Origin: an uncultured bacterium
GTDB taxonomy: Bacteria > Actinomycetota > Coriobacteriia > Coriobacteriales > Coriobacteriaceae
DNA length: 64,000 nucleotides
Reading direction: 5' to 3'
Assembly (NCBI GenBank): GCA_905214435.1
Contig: CAJMMA010000005.1
Location: 1-64,000, forward strand
The notes under the pieces were generated by a model. It did not search any database. It saw nothing but the letters and a program-made list of their open reading frames with translations, and was not told where the DNA came from. Numbering within the stretch: position 1 is the first letter of the stretch; each line of letters opens with the position of its first letter. This document shows, piece by piece, positions 50,456 through 59,478 of the stretch. Position numbers and translations under genes: made by a program.

Positions 50456-52620
50456 TACGACCCACCGCCCAGAGCGCCAACCAGCGTGGCGACATCGACG
50501 GTGAGCGGGATGGAGCCGCCGCCGGGCAGAGGAATCTCCGCAAGCGTGAACACCGTACCGCTGATGGTGCGTTCGACTTGATATTCCAACGCCTCGCAAA
50601 GCGCCTTGGGATCGGTCACGCCCAACGGAATACTTCGCAGTTTGTCTTGCGCTTGAGAGAGACCAGCAATGTCAGACCCCGGGCTCTTAATGACGTTGGC
50701 GGAATCAGTCAGCACCGGCTTTCGCAGGCGCAAGTCGCACGGTTCCAAACCCAGCGCCGCCACGGACGCCGAAACGGTATCGCCGAGCCACGATGCGATG
50801 GAGCCCAACGCGCCGCTGCCCCCTCCTAGGCCTTTAATCATCTCGTCCATAAGTTCGTCGGCCGAACCTTGGATGTCTCCGTATCCCACAAGCAGCCGTC
50901 CCCAGACATCCATGACGCCATCGAGTACGCCGGCAACGCCACCCGAGCGCTCCTTCAATGTCGAGAAAAATCGCGAAAGCACGTTGTTTTGCGCCGTCGC
51001 CTCATCGGGCGCCAGCACCGCGGCAGAGATGGCACCGCGATCGCCAAGCCTGACTGCCGTGTTAAACGAAGAGTTGAGCTCATCGGGGCTCGAGATGGCA
51101 CCCGAAACCGCAAAGGCAACCACGCCGTTGCGACCGGGCGGAGCGATACGCGGACGCTCGCCCGAAAGCGCTTTAATGGCCTGGTCAAACGCATTGCTCG
51201 CACGGTCGGCCTCATCCTCGGTCTGACGCATGAGCTCAAGCTCTTTGTTCCGACATGTGACGTATTCCTCCAAGGCCTTTTTGAACTCGTCGAAGTGATA
51301 TTCGAAGCCGTTTTCGATAGAGGTTGAAGGCGCCGCAACAGCACCAAGCGACAAAACGCCAAAATGGCATTTGCTGCATTTATCCTGTCCATCGTAATCG
51401 GCAACCGAAGCAAATCCGCTCGGCGTCCCTTTCTTATAGTTAGGGCAGGTCGTCCCGTAATGCAGATACGCCTTGTCATCGTTCACGCTCGTCGGCCACA
51501 CCGCATCGGTATAGAGTTCCGTCGCCCGAACCTCATCAGAGTTGCGCGGCAGCAGCGGAATATAGGAGGAAACCCTGTCTCCGTTCTCGGTTATATGCGC
51601 CCGATCGACCTCCGCGCTCGCATAGGTATAAAACGCCTTACGCGCCGCAGACTCTGCCTTCATCTCGACACTCGAGCCGTGGGGCTTCTCATTTGTCAGA
51701 CGCCAATGGTAGTAGTCCTTCGCGCGATCAAGGGCAACTTGGGGCTCCCACGTAACGCTCGATGAGTAATGCGGATTTTGAACACCGGAGAGATCCGTTA
51801 GGCTTTTCGCACGCTCCCACATGCAAGAACAGCTGCCGACCGAGCCCTTGTCAGACCCACCACAATCCGCCAGCCAAGCACGCTCTTTAGCCTTCGCCGT
51901 GTCCTCAGAAGCCTTCCGCAGCTCCTCGGCCGCACACTCTAAATCATCTGATGTGTCTTTAATGGCATCGGTCGAGATCTCGGACCCCTCGAGCGCAGCG
52001 AAGTCAGACTCGGATGTCCTGGGCACGGCAAGCGCCGTACCGGTATAGGTCACACTATCGGTATCCTGCGCCGACACCGCCTGCGTGGCACGCGCGGCGA
52101 TCAGATACGGCAGAGCCGTCTCGATTTTCTGTAAGCCTTCCGATGCGCTTTTGGCAAACTTGTTGCGCGTTTTAATGATCTCAATCCCGGTGTCGACCAT
52201 ATTGCCGGCAACCGGCTCGGCACCCGGGATGAGGATGGCGACCAGGCCCGTCCCGATCGTGGCAAACCCCGCCAGCCCCAGACTCAAGATGCTCGCATCA
52301 ACCACCGTGGCAGCCGTGTGATAGGACGACACTACGTTGGCACCCGCCAGCGCGCCACTATCAGCCGCCACCTGAGTATCCCCGGCACGCGACATGCTCC
52401 ATATCGCCGCGGTCGACGAAAACAACAATGTGAGCACCACTAGGATGACCACGGCAGAAGAAAGCGTGGTATAGGCGCCGTCTTCGATAAACAGATCGAC
52501 ACCGGCTCGACCCATAAAGCCGCCTCGTTTGCGGAGAGCGCCTGGTCGACGGCGGGCCGCAAACCCTTGCGTCACCCGCAACAGGCAGCGCCTAATCCCA
52601 TGCAGCAATCCACGGATCAT
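50455..52620 (-). CDS. large TadG-like exported pilus protein with a CxxCH motif
   Basis: A 721-residue protein with an N-terminal basic stretch, one transmembrane helix (about residues 52-72, LSSAVVILVVLTLLFSSTAAIW), then RAGDTQVAADSGALAGANVV, the hallmark of TadG/Rv3660-type Tad proteins. The external part includes long helical segments, a low-complexity glycine-rich end, and a cysteine-rich middle (ADCGG, SCSCMW, TTCPNYKKG, DKCSKCHFG). CSKCH fits the c-type haem-binding CxxCH pattern or half of a zinc ribbon. The start at 52620 (GGAGGGAGATT upstream) overlaps the preceding gene by 29 bp. Confidence 0.78.
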   Translation of the reverse strand: MIRGLLHGIRRCLLRVTQGFAARRRPGALRKRGGFMGRAGVDLFIEDGAYTTLSSAVVILVVLTLLFSSTAAIWSMSRAGDTQVAADSGALAGANVVSSYHTAATVVDASILSLGLAGFATIGTGLVAILIPGAEPVAGNMVDTGIEIIKTRNKFAKSASEGLQKIETALPYLIAARATQAVSAQDTDSVTYTGTALAVPRTSESDFAALEGSEISTDAIKDTSDDLECAAEELRKASEDTAKAKERAWLADCGGSDKGSVGSCSCMWERAKSLTDLSGVQNPHYSSSVTWEPQVALDRAKDYYHWRLTNEKPHGSSVEMKAESAARKAFYTYASAEVDRAHITENGDRVSSYIPLLPRNSDEVRATELYTDAVWPTSVNDDKAYLHYGTTCPNYKKGTPSGFASVADYDGQDKCSKCHFGVLSLGAVAAPSTSIENGFEYHFDEFKKALEEYVTCRNKELELMRQTEDEADRASNAFDQAIKALSGERPRIAPPGRNGVVAFAVSGAISSPDELNSSFNTAVRLGDRGAISAAVLAPDEATAQNNVLSRFFSTLKERSGGVAGVLDGVMDVWGRLLVGYGDIQGSADELMDEMIKGLGGGSGALGSIASWLGDTVSASVAALGLEPCDLRLRKPVLTDSANVIKSPGSDIAGLSQAQDKLRSIPLGVTDPKALCEALEYQVERTISGTVFTLAEIPLPGGGSIPLTVDVATLVGALGGGS

Positions 52621-53128
52621 AATCTCCCTCCAGCCATTCGGGACGCGATTGATACGAGACATCGACCTTGAGCTCAACGTAGCCGCCCTCGGCGGTACCA
52701 CCCATAGCCTGCGCAAACGCACCGATCACAGGCAACGGCTTGACCTCGCCGGAAACGGACACGGACGAGACGCCACCCGTACCGGCCCGGCCAAGCTCGA
52801 TATCCCACGACAACGGCCCGCCGGCATGAAAGATCGAAACGTTGGGCACTGCGGCAAGTCGGCGGCGGGTGAACTCCTTAAGATCGTCGTCCTCCGCCGT
52901 CGTCGTGGTCATGAGCCGCGCGGTCTCGGCGGCGGCAGACTCCATGACCGCGCGCGTATAGAGCAGGCACACCGGTTGCAGCGCGAGAAGGATGAGTGTC
53001 AGAAACGTCGGCAGCAAAAAAGCGGCCTCGACCGTAGACTGCGCCCGGTCCTCGCGCGCGGCATCAATACAACGCGATGTCCTTAGCGGCCGCAGCGGCG
53101 TCGATAACCGACGTCGAGGCAACGCCAT
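52592..53128 (-). CDS. TadE-like pseudopilin, start uncertain
   Basis: About 178 residues if started at the ATG at 53128 (MALPRRRLSTPLRP). The pseudopilin motif is REDRA-QSTVEAAFLLPTFL with one transmembrane helix, then an external domain. The ATG has no clear ribosome binding site and lies inside the upstream gene (64-bp overlap). An in-frame ATT at the very end of that gene, 11 nt after AAGGA, is the only close alternative. Translation may depend on coupling to the upstream gene. The sequence gives no other in-frame start. Confidence 0.72.
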   Translation of the reverse strand: MALPRRRLSTPLRPLRTSRCIDAAREDRAQSTVEAAFLLPTFLTLILLALQPVCLLYTRAVMESAAAETARLMTTTTAEDDDLKEFTRRRLAAVPNVSIFHAGGPLSWDIELGRAGTGGVSSVSVSGEVKPLPVIGAFAQAMGGTAEGGYVELKVDVSYQSRPEWLEGDYDPWIAAWD

Positions 53129-53282
53129 GGGATGCCGCCCGCTCAACCAGCGCCGCCAAGCGCCCATCGGTGCCGGCACGCCAAAGTCCCGCGATCGCCA
53201 GCACGATCGATAACAGCGCCACCGTGACGATGGCGTATTCGACCGTCGCCTGGGCAGATTCCTCACGCAGGACATCATGCAT
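53064..53282 (-). CDS. small TadE/Flp-like pseudopilin
   Basis: A 72-residue protein: MHDVLREESA, then QATVEYAIVTVALLSIVLAI (processing motif plus helix), then a short helical tail. It is close in style to the Flp pilin of this operon but lacks its lysine-rich end. AAAGGAGGG precedes the ATG. It starts one base after the preceding gene's stop codon. Confidence 0.78.
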   Translation of the reverse strand: MHDVLREESAQATVEYAIVTVALLSIVLAIAGLWRAGTDGRLAALVERAASHGVASTSVIDAAAAAKDIALY

Positions 53283-53283
53283 T

Positions 53284-53847
53284 TCACGATCCCTCCTTTG
53301 AGTCCGTTGCCTGCGGGCTCAGGCGCACGGCGCGCAGACGACACGAAGCATCGCCAGCATCCGCGGCAATTGTCACCATATCGACCCAGCCGCGTTCGTC
53401 GCGCACGATGGCGCCCCACACGTTTCCCTTGATGTCGAGATAGCCGCTCAGAGCAAGTTGCGCCGTGGGTACCTCGCGATAGGCACGCAGCATATCCGCC
53501 GCCGCTTCGGTCATCGGTCGGTCCTCGGACCATGCAAGCCGGACCGCAATCGCGTTGCCCTCAGGCGAATCCGTCGCAGTGCCAGACCGCTTGTCGAGCG
53601 TCCGCAGAAAGGTTTGCGCCGTGACAGCGACATCCGAATCGTCCGCATCTCGCATCTCATCTTTTTGAGACGCCACCGCCGAATCTGAGCCCAAATCGGA
53701 GGCGGTCCCAGGACGCTGCTGCCGCGCGGCGTTAAGCCCCCAAAGCACCGCCGCTATCGCCACGGTCAGGCAAGCAAACACCAGCAGCACCCCGATGGGG
53801 CGCTCGCCCTCTACAGGCTGTTGATGCCCTCGCTGATAGCGTTCCAT
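53284..53847 (-). CDS. membrane-anchored protein of the Tad operon, unknown function
   Basis: A 187-residue protein with an N-terminal transmembrane helix (about residues 19-38, GVLLVFACLTVAIAAVLWGL) and a C-terminal external domain rich in Asp and Ala. The ATG at 53847 overlaps the flp gene by 37 bp and has AAGGT nine bases upstream; a GTG at 53790, 20 bp after flp, is an alternative. I recognise no domain. Its place between flp and the pseudopilins suggests a pilus accessory protein. Confidence 0.7.
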   Translation of the reverse strand: MERYQRGHQQPVEGERPIGVLLVFACLTVAIAAVLWGLNAARQQRPGTASDLGSDSAVASQKDEMRDADDSDVAVTAQTFLRTLDKRSGTATDSPEGNAIAVRLAWSEDRPMTEAAADMLRAYREVPTAQLALSGYLDIKGNVWGAIVRDERGWVDMVTIAADAGDASCRLRAVRLSPQATDSKEGS

Positions 53848-54044
53848 AGATCTTGGACCTTGCCCTTAAATGCGACGATGGCGATAATCGCGATCACCAC
53901 GAGCACGCCGACCAAGATGGCATACTCGGTGGTACCCTGTGCACTCTCCTCCTGCAATAGTTCCTTGGCGCGCTGACGAACATGTGCCGCCCGGCAAAAC
54001 GCCCAGCCCTGGACCTTGCCAGCAGCGTCAGTCATCGTGTTCAT
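53811..54044 (-). CDS. flp: Flp-type major pilin
   Basis: A 77-residue type IVb pilin. The 30-residue leader ends EESA, then QGTTEYAILVGVLVVIAIIA starts the mature hydrophobic helix, with Glu+5 and Tyr+6. The leader is longer than in most Flp proteins and contains a cysteine. The mature C-terminus is KGKVQDLWNAISEGINSL. GGGAGGAATAC precedes the ATG, the best ribosome binding site in the operon, which fits a highly made pilin. Confidence 0.88.
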   Translation of the reverse strand: MNTMTDAAGKVQGWAFCRAAHVRQRAKELLQEESAQGTTEYAILVGVLVVIAIIAIVAFKGKVQDLWNAISEGINSL

Positions 54045-54054
54045 GTATTCCTCC

Positions 54055-54696
54055 CTACATCATCCCGCCTGCTCCCAGCAGCGGGCCCAATATGGACAGA
54101 AGCAACGCCGGCAAGATGAGCGTGCCGGTGGGAATCAGCAGCTTGACGGGTGCACGCTCGATCTCGCGCTCGACCGCGGCGCGATGAGCCGCACGGATCT
54201 CGCGACTTTGAGCGGCCAGCGTCTCGGCAAGTGGGGCACCCAGGGCGAGCGCCTGCCCCACCGTGATGGCAAAGGTCTCGAGCGCTCGCACGTCCAGGTC
54301 GCGCGCGGCGGCCAACAACTCGTCCTCACGCGTGCCCACGCCCACCTGCCACGCCATGCAGGCGCGCTCAAGGCGAAGAGCCAGCACTGACCGGCGGTTG
54401 GCGCAGAAAATCTCAAGCGCCGCATCAAACGAAAGACCGGCCGAAAGACCCAAGCGCACAACATCGATCATCTCGGACACTTCGCCGAGCGACACTCGCG
54501 CCGGGCCGCCCGCTCCAACCGCGCCCTTCACTCGCGCGGTCAGAGCATCGACCACCGAGCGACCCGCGGCAGCGACCAGCACCGCCTCGCGCTTGCAGGC
54601 CCCTGCGACCTTGCGTGCATCCGCCCGATCCAACCCCGTCGCGACAAATACGCTCAGGGCGCACAGGCAAGCCGCAACTGCAACCGGGGCGCTCAT
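54055..54696 (-). CDS. tadC: Tad pilus platform protein TadC
   Basis: A 213-residue T2SSF-domain membrane protein, with an N-terminal helix (AVAACLCALSVFVATGL), a cytoplasmic region with EMIDVVRLGLSAGLSFDAAL, and a C-terminal hydrophobic pair ending GGMM. It works with TadB to move the assembling pilus on the TadA motor. The ATG at 54696 overlaps the tadB stop codon (ATGA). Shorter than usual TadC proteins (about 300 residues), with only two or three membrane helices. Confidence 0.83.
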   Translation of the reverse strand: MSAPVAVAACLCALSVFVATGLDRADARKVAGACKREAVLVAAAGRSVVDALTARVKGAVGAGGPARVSLGEVSEMIDVVRLGLSAGLSFDAALEIFCANRRSVLALRLERACMAWQVGVGTREDELLAAARDLDVRALETFAITVGQALALGAPLAETLAAQSREIRAAHRAAVEREIERAPVKLLIPTGTLILPALLLSILGPLLGAGGMM

Positions 54697-55619
54697 AGCT
54701 CCACCCGCATAATGCGCCGGATAACCACCAGGGCAACGGCGTTGAGGGCAAGACCCAGCACCACAGCGCCCGCGCCGGCAGGCGTCGCAAGACCGCGACG
54801 AAAATCTGCCGAAAGCAGCGCCAACACCGCGCACATGCCCGCCGGCATCGCCGCGACCATATGCGCAGACATGCGAGCCTGCGACGTCTTAACATCCAGG
54901 CGGCGCTTGAGCTCAATGCGCTCCCCCACCATGCTCGACGCCTCGGACAGTAAGTCGGCAAGCGGAGCGCCGGTGCGCTGAGACACCTTAAGCGCCAAGG
55001 TCACAAGCGAAAGACCGGGGGCGTCGATACGCACGAGCAAGTCATCGAGCGCGTCGGTCGCCGAGATGCCGCAATCGATCGCCGCCGCCACCCGCAAAAA
55101 CTCGTTATGCACTGGCTCTTGCGCATGAGCGCCCACAAAGCGCATGCCCTGGGCCAGCGAATGTCCCGAGGCAAGCGACATGGAAAGTGCGGTAAACGCC
55201 TCGGGCATTGCCTCTTCTGCATCGTGTTGCTCGCGCCGGCTCTCAAAGCCATCCCGAGCGGCACCAACGGCAAACGGAGCAACAAGTCCCAAGGCAAATC
55301 CGAGGGGCGATAACGACACCATCGTTAGTAAAACGCAGCAGACACCGCTCGATAGCAGCAGAAACGCCAAACATCTCGAAGCATCCTCGATCACGAGGCC
55401 AAGGCGATGCGCCGGAGCCAGCGATGCCCACGAACGGGCGATCTTTTTCAGCAGATCGTTTTCCACCAGCTCACGCGGCAGCTTCTCTGCCACCGTCTCG
55501 AGCGCCTGACGTGCCAGCTCCGCCGGCGGTACCTGCGGCACACGAGGTTCCGCCCCGCACGCCGTCGCGACAGAAAGCCCTGCCAAGCCCCCTACGACGA
55601 GGGGCACAGCGATCTCCAT
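54693..55619 (-). CDS. tadB: Tad pilus platform protein TadB
   Basis: A 308-residue T2SSF-domain membrane protein with helices near the N-terminus, at about residues 85-130, and at the C-terminus. The T2SSF signature is FTALSMSLASGHSLAQGMRF and LADLLSEASSMVGERIELKR. It overlaps tadA by 28 bp and tadC by 4 bp. GAGGAGGTGG precedes its ATG inside tadA. Confidence 0.87.
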   Translation of the reverse strand: MEIAVPLVVGGLAGLSVATACGAEPRVPQVPPAELARQALETVAEKLPRELVENDLLKKIARSWASLAPAHRLGLVIEDASRCLAFLLLSSGVCCVLLTMVSLSPLGFALGLVAPFAVGAARDGFESRREQHDAEEAMPEAFTALSMSLASGHSLAQGMRFVGAHAQEPVHNEFLRVAAAIDCGISATDALDDLLVRIDAPGLSLVTLALKVSQRTGAPLADLLSEASSMVGERIELKRRLDVKTSQARMSAHMVAAMPAGMCAVLALLSADFRRGLATPAGAGAVVLGLALNAVALVVIRRIMRVEL

Positions 55620-56920
55620 TCGTCCACCTCCTCTTGTGTGAGCGTCCCCGACCGCAGGCCTTCTGCGATAAACGGCGGCTCGCGGTCAAGCGTCCAGGTG
55701 CGCTCGGCGGCATCGAACGTCACATAGCGCTCGAGCTCTACGCCGCCCGATGCGGCGCGTCGCACCCCCGAATACGAGGAGACGAAGCGCCTGCCATCGG
55801 CGTGGCGCTCGGACATCACGATACCGTCGAGCGCCATGGCAATCTGCTCCTCGATGAGCTCACTCGGCAGGTCGATGCCATAACGTGCAAGCAACGTCAG
55901 ACGCACCACGGTCTCCTGTTCTGAACCCGCATGAAGTGTGGTGAGCGACCCGTCGTGGCCCGTGTTCATGGCCTGCAACATGTCGCAGCACTCGGCACCG
56001 CGCACCTCGCCCACCACGATGCGGTCGGGGCGCATGCGCAGGGCATTAGTTACCAGGTCGCGGATCGTCACCGCGCCTTCACCCTCAATTGAAGCCTCGC
56101 GCGCCTCTAGGCGCACCACGTGCGGATGATGCGCAAACTTGAGCTCGGCAGAGTCCTCGATCGTCACGATGCGCTCGCCGGTGGAAATCTCACATGACAA
56201 CGCGTTGAGCAGGGTGGTCTTACCAGATCCCGTGCCTCCCGCAACCGCCAGGTCCTGTCGCAGCGACACCGCGCACGACAGCAGCTGCGCATACCAAAGC
56301 GGCAGCGACCCCAGCCCCACAAGCTCGTCCAGCGAGCAGATACGGTCCGAGAACTTTCGGATGGTGAGAATCGGTCCGTCAATCGCCACAGGCGGAATCA
56401 CCGCGTTGACGCGATAGCCCGTTTTGAGGCGGGCGTTGACGATGGGGCTGCGCTCGTCGATACGGCGGCCAAGTGGCGAGATGATGCGGTCGATAAGCAC
56501 ACGGATCTGTTCATCATCCTCAAACGCATGCTCGATGGGGTACAAAACGCCGCCGCGTTCAAAGAAAGCCGAGCGGCAGCCGTTGATCATGATCTCGGTA
56601 ACGGTGTCGTCCTCGATGAGCGGCTGCAACGGCCCCAAGCCCACCACGTCATCCAAAATCTCGTCGATGATGGTTTCGCGCTCGGGCGTCGCGAGATCGG
56701 TCGGCTCCTCAACATTGAGCGCCGCCTCCACCGCAGGACGCAATTCCGAGCGGGCAAGTGCCGGGTCGATATAGGCGCTGATACGCGCCACTTCGTCGTA
56801 ACCCATGCGGTCCATCACGGCGCGCTTGGTGCGTCGTTTCACCGCGCGGCGACGCCCCGCATCTACAGGCGCTGCCGCCGCTGCAGCGCCGGCAGCCTTA
56901 ATCCTCGTTTGCAGGCTCAT
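55592..56920 (-). CDS. tadA: Tad secretion ATPase TadA (CpaF)
   Basis: A 442-residue hexameric ATPase of the type II/IV secretion family that powers Flp pilus assembly. It has Walker A GGTGSGKTTLLNAL, the Asp box IVTIEDSAELKF, Walker B MRPDRIVVGEVRG and the His box NTGHDGSLTTLHAGS. The N-terminal Arg-rich stretch (RRRAVKRRTKRA) is typical of CpaF. The ATG overlaps the cpaE stop codon. Confidence 0.93.
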   Translation of the reverse strand: MSLQTRIKAAGAAAAAAPVDAGRRRAVKRRTKRAVMDRMGYDEVARISAYIDPALARSELRPAVEAALNVEEPTDLATPERETIIDEILDDVVGLGPLQPLIEDDTVTEIMINGCRSAFFERGGVLYPIEHAFEDDEQIRVLIDRIISPLGRRIDERSPIVNARLKTGYRVNAVIPPVAIDGPILTIRKFSDRICSLDELVGLGSLPLWYAQLLSCAVSLRQDLAVAGGTGSGKTTLLNALSCEISTGERIVTIEDSAELKFAHHPHVVRLEAREASIEGEGAVTIRDLVTNALRMRPDRIVVGEVRGAECCDMLQAMNTGHDGSLTTLHAGSEQETVVRLTLLARYGIDLPSELIEEQIAMALDGIVMSERHADGRRFVSSYSGVRRAASGGVELERYVTFDAAERTWTLDREPPFIAEGLRSGTLTQEEVDEWRSLCPSS

Positions 56921-58566
56921 CGCTGATCACCCTCACGCGACCAGGGAAGGCGGATACGCGGGCGTTCGGTACGCGTTGCACGGTCGGCGACCATATCGCT
57001 CCAAGGGCCGACGGCGCACCCCAGTTCCACGAGCATCTCGCGCGTGGCCTCGCGCATGCTAGTCGCAAAAGCGCTGGTCTGCCCCACCGCCTCGTCAGCG
57101 CGCCCAAACGCCATGAGCGCGGCGAGATCCTGCCCGCCATCGGCGATACGAATCTTGGAGCTCAACGCACAGGCAATCTCAAAGCGCATGGCGACGTCCT
57201 CGTCTGCCCCGCGCGCACCGAACCGGTTGAACACGGCGCTCATGCGCGTGCGCGGCACACCTACTCGACTTGCCAGTTCGATGACGCGCGACGCCGATGT
57301 CGCGGACGACACCGCCGCATCGCCAACGACCAGGCAACGGTCGCTCGCCGCCACCGCAGCCGCCACGGCGTCGCCCCAAAAGACCGAGGTATCGATAAAG
57401 ACCACGTCGGATTCGCGACGCAGAACATCAAGCAGTAGCTCCACCGGACGCGCCATGAGCTCGGCTTGCTCGGGCGCCGCGACGGGACCCCAGAGCGTAA
57501 CGCCCGGCGCCACGCGCATCGATGTGGCTACGATATCCGGCTCGGTGAGCGTGCCCGCCGCCGACGGCTCGATAAGTGCCGCCATATCGCGCGGAGCATC
57601 GACGCCTAACAAGTCGTAAAGGTTTCCAAACATCAGGTCCAGGTCGAGCACGGCGGCACGCAAGCCCAACAGCGACGATGTGTGTGCCATGGCGGCAACG
57701 ATCGTCGACTTGCCGCAACCGCCCGAACCCGAAATAGCGCAGATGACCGGAGCTCGATGCGGCGGAGCGGCAGCGTCTGCCGGCGGCATCGGAGGCGGCG
57801 GGGCGGGCGTCGGTGGCAGCGCACCCGTCTCCCCCGCCGCAACCACACGCTGCGTCCAAGCCGGCATGGCAGCTTGTTCGGTCTGCGAGGCAGGCTCGTT
57901 CTGTACAATCTGCTCATGCTGCATCAGCGACAACTCGCCGCACCCGGCAAAGCCCTCAACTTCATCGAGTTCATCCGCCAGATTCACGCCGTGCACGTAT
58001 CCCATATCTACAGCCGGGGAATCGCCAGCATGCTGCGCCGGCCCTCCAGCGTCATCGTATACAAGGGGGTTCCGGGGGCGCCGACCATGCTCGGCTTCCG
58101 CTTTTCCATAATCATCAACACGCGGGCCTCTTGTAGCGCGAGGCGCCCCGGGTTCCCTATCAACAAAAGCATCGGGCTCAATCGTCATGCTCCGATCGGA
58201 ATCAACCGCTCCCTCGCCCGCGCGCCCGTTGCCGCATATACTGTGTGCAGCGATGACCTCGGTCGCCCCCGCGCGAAACAGCCCCTCGATATCCGACGGA
58301 TCGAGCGCTTCTATCAACACGACCACGCGACTCACGCGGCCTTCGGCCGTCAGGCGCGCAACAGTCTTGCGTACATCTTCGGTATCAAACAGAGACGCCG
58401 CGATGATGGCAGCCCCGCGGCGCGACGGAAACGCCCGCGCCATGGAAACCAGCCCGTCCAGGTCACCCACGCGAAGCACCTGTGCACCCACATCACGGCC
58501 CTCGACTTCCCGCTGCAACAGCCCGTAATCGCCGCACGCGCAGCACGCAAGCCAGATCGCCTTCAT
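56917..58566 (-). CDS. cpaE: CpaE-like pilus localisation ATPase with receiver-like N-terminus
   Basis: A 549-residue protein in three parts. The first ~110 residues resemble a degenerate receiver domain, the middle (about 110-270) is a Pro-, Ala- and Glu-rich linker, and the C-terminal MinD/ParA ATPase has GSGGCGKSTIVAAMAHTSSL (deviant Walker A), VLDLDLMFGNLYDLLG and VVFIDTSVFWGDAV. It positions the pilus machine at the pole in Caulobacter. The linker is much longer than in CpaE of alphaproteobacteria. The ATG overlaps the cpaB stop codon by one base. Confidence 0.85.
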   Translation of the reverse strand: MKAIWLACCACGDYGLLQREVEGRDVGAQVLRVGDLDGLVSMARAFPSRRGAAIIAASLFDTEDVRKTVARLTAEGRVSRVVVLIEALDPSDIEGLFRAGATEVIAAHSICGNGRAGEGAVDSDRSMTIEPDAFVDREPGAPRATRGPRVDDYGKAEAEHGRRPRNPLVYDDAGGPAQHAGDSPAVDMGYVHGVNLADELDEVEGFAGCGELSLMQHEQIVQNEPASQTEQAAMPAWTQRVVAAGETGALPPTPAPPPPMPPADAAAPPHRAPVICAISGSGGCGKSTIVAAMAHTSSLLGLRAAVLDLDLMFGNLYDLLGVDAPRDMAALIEPSAAGTLTEPDIVATSMRVAPGVTLWGPVAAPEQAELMARPVELLLDVLRRESDVVFIDTSVFWGDAVAAAVAASDRCLVVGDAAVSSATSASRVIELASRVGVPRTRMSAVFNRFGARGADEDVAMRFEIACALSSKIRIADGGQDLAALMAFGRADEAVGQTSAFATSMREATREMLVELGCAVGPWSDMVADRATRTERPRIRLPWSREGDQR

Positions 58567-59225
58567 CACTCGTCGCCTCCGCTCTTTTTGCCGCGCGCCG
58601 TGGCGGGAATCGTCAAGCTGACCGTTCCCTTGCCCGAGGCTCCCAGCAGTTCCTTGACGTCTTCGGGGTCAGCCGCCAGCGTCACCCATTCGATCTTGCC
58701 CTCGCGCGTGGCACCGGAATCCTCACTGGTATCGATCACGTGCGCGCCGCACAGCCGATCGGTCACGCCGTCCTTTTGCACGTACACGTCCACGTAGCTG
58801 CCCACGCCCGTGGCACCGCCGACCGAGTGCTCGGCATCGACCGCCACCGAAACGGCAACCTTGCCCTTAGGCACCTCGAGCTTGCGGCTCTCGGCCTTGG
58901 TGTAGACATTGCAGATCACGGCGTTTTTGGGAATACGCGAAGTCGTCACGTCGCCGCGCACCTGGCGCAGCTCGGTCGCTGCGTCACGCGGCAGCAGGCT
59001 CGTCAGCCATTCCTGGGTTATGACATTGGTCTCATCGAGGGTCTCGCCCACATCGATATCGCGCGCCGCGACGCAAACCTCGACGCGATCGCCACCGTAC
59101 TTGGCCAAGGTCTCAGCCTGGACCTGTTCGGCTTGCGAGCGGATCGACGAGCCGTAAACCATGCAGAGCAGAGCAGCGAGCACGCCCGCGACCAGACTGA
59201 TGGCGATGCGCTTGCTCTTGTTCAC
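58566..59225 (-). CDS. cpaB: Tad pilus assembly protein CpaB (SAF domain)
   Basis: A 219-residue protein with an N-terminal transmembrane helix (RIAISLVAGVLAALLCMVYG) and a SAF domain (VCVAARDIDVGETLDETNVI, then SRIPKNAVICN, KVAVSVAVDAEHSVGG) and RcpC/CpaB tail. The GTG at 59225 has AGAGGAG six bases upstream; the ATG at 59240 has none. First gene of the operon, 253 bp after rsgA. No obvious regulatory site is seen in that gap beyond the rsgA terminator. Confidence 0.88.
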   Translation of the reverse strand: MNKSKRIAISLVAGVLAALLCMVYGSSIRSQAEQVQAETLAKYGGDRVEVCVAARDIDVGETLDETNVITQEWLTSLLPRDAATELRQVRGDVTTSRIPKNAVICNVYTKAESRKLEVPKGKVAVSVAVDAEHSVGGATGVGSYVDVYVQKDGVTDRLCGAHVIDTSEDSGATREGKIEWVTLAADPEDVKELLGASGKGTVSLTIPATARGKKSGGDE

Positions 59226-59424
59226 GGCCGCTCCTCTCATGGCAGTGCCGGGCGAATGCCCGTACCACCATTGTCTGAGCGGTCAGAGTGCAAAGCGGCG
59301 CAATCGCAATCTTGGTTTTCGATGTCAAACCAATCGCTGACCAAAAGCTGACCAGCCCGTCAAGCTCGTGGCAAGGTTTTGGTCAGCACGTCAGCAAACT
59401 GTATGTTTCGAAGCTTTTCCGCAG

Positions 59425-59461
59425 CAAAAAAAGCCGTCTCCCGAACAGTTGGGAGACGGCT
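59425..59461 (-). terminator. terminator of rsgA
   Basis: An 11-bp perfect stem (AGCCGTCTCCC, 59432-59442 with 59451-59461) followed on the minus strand by seven T residues. Confidence 0.93.
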
Positions 59462-59478
59462 GTCATAGGAAAAATCAA

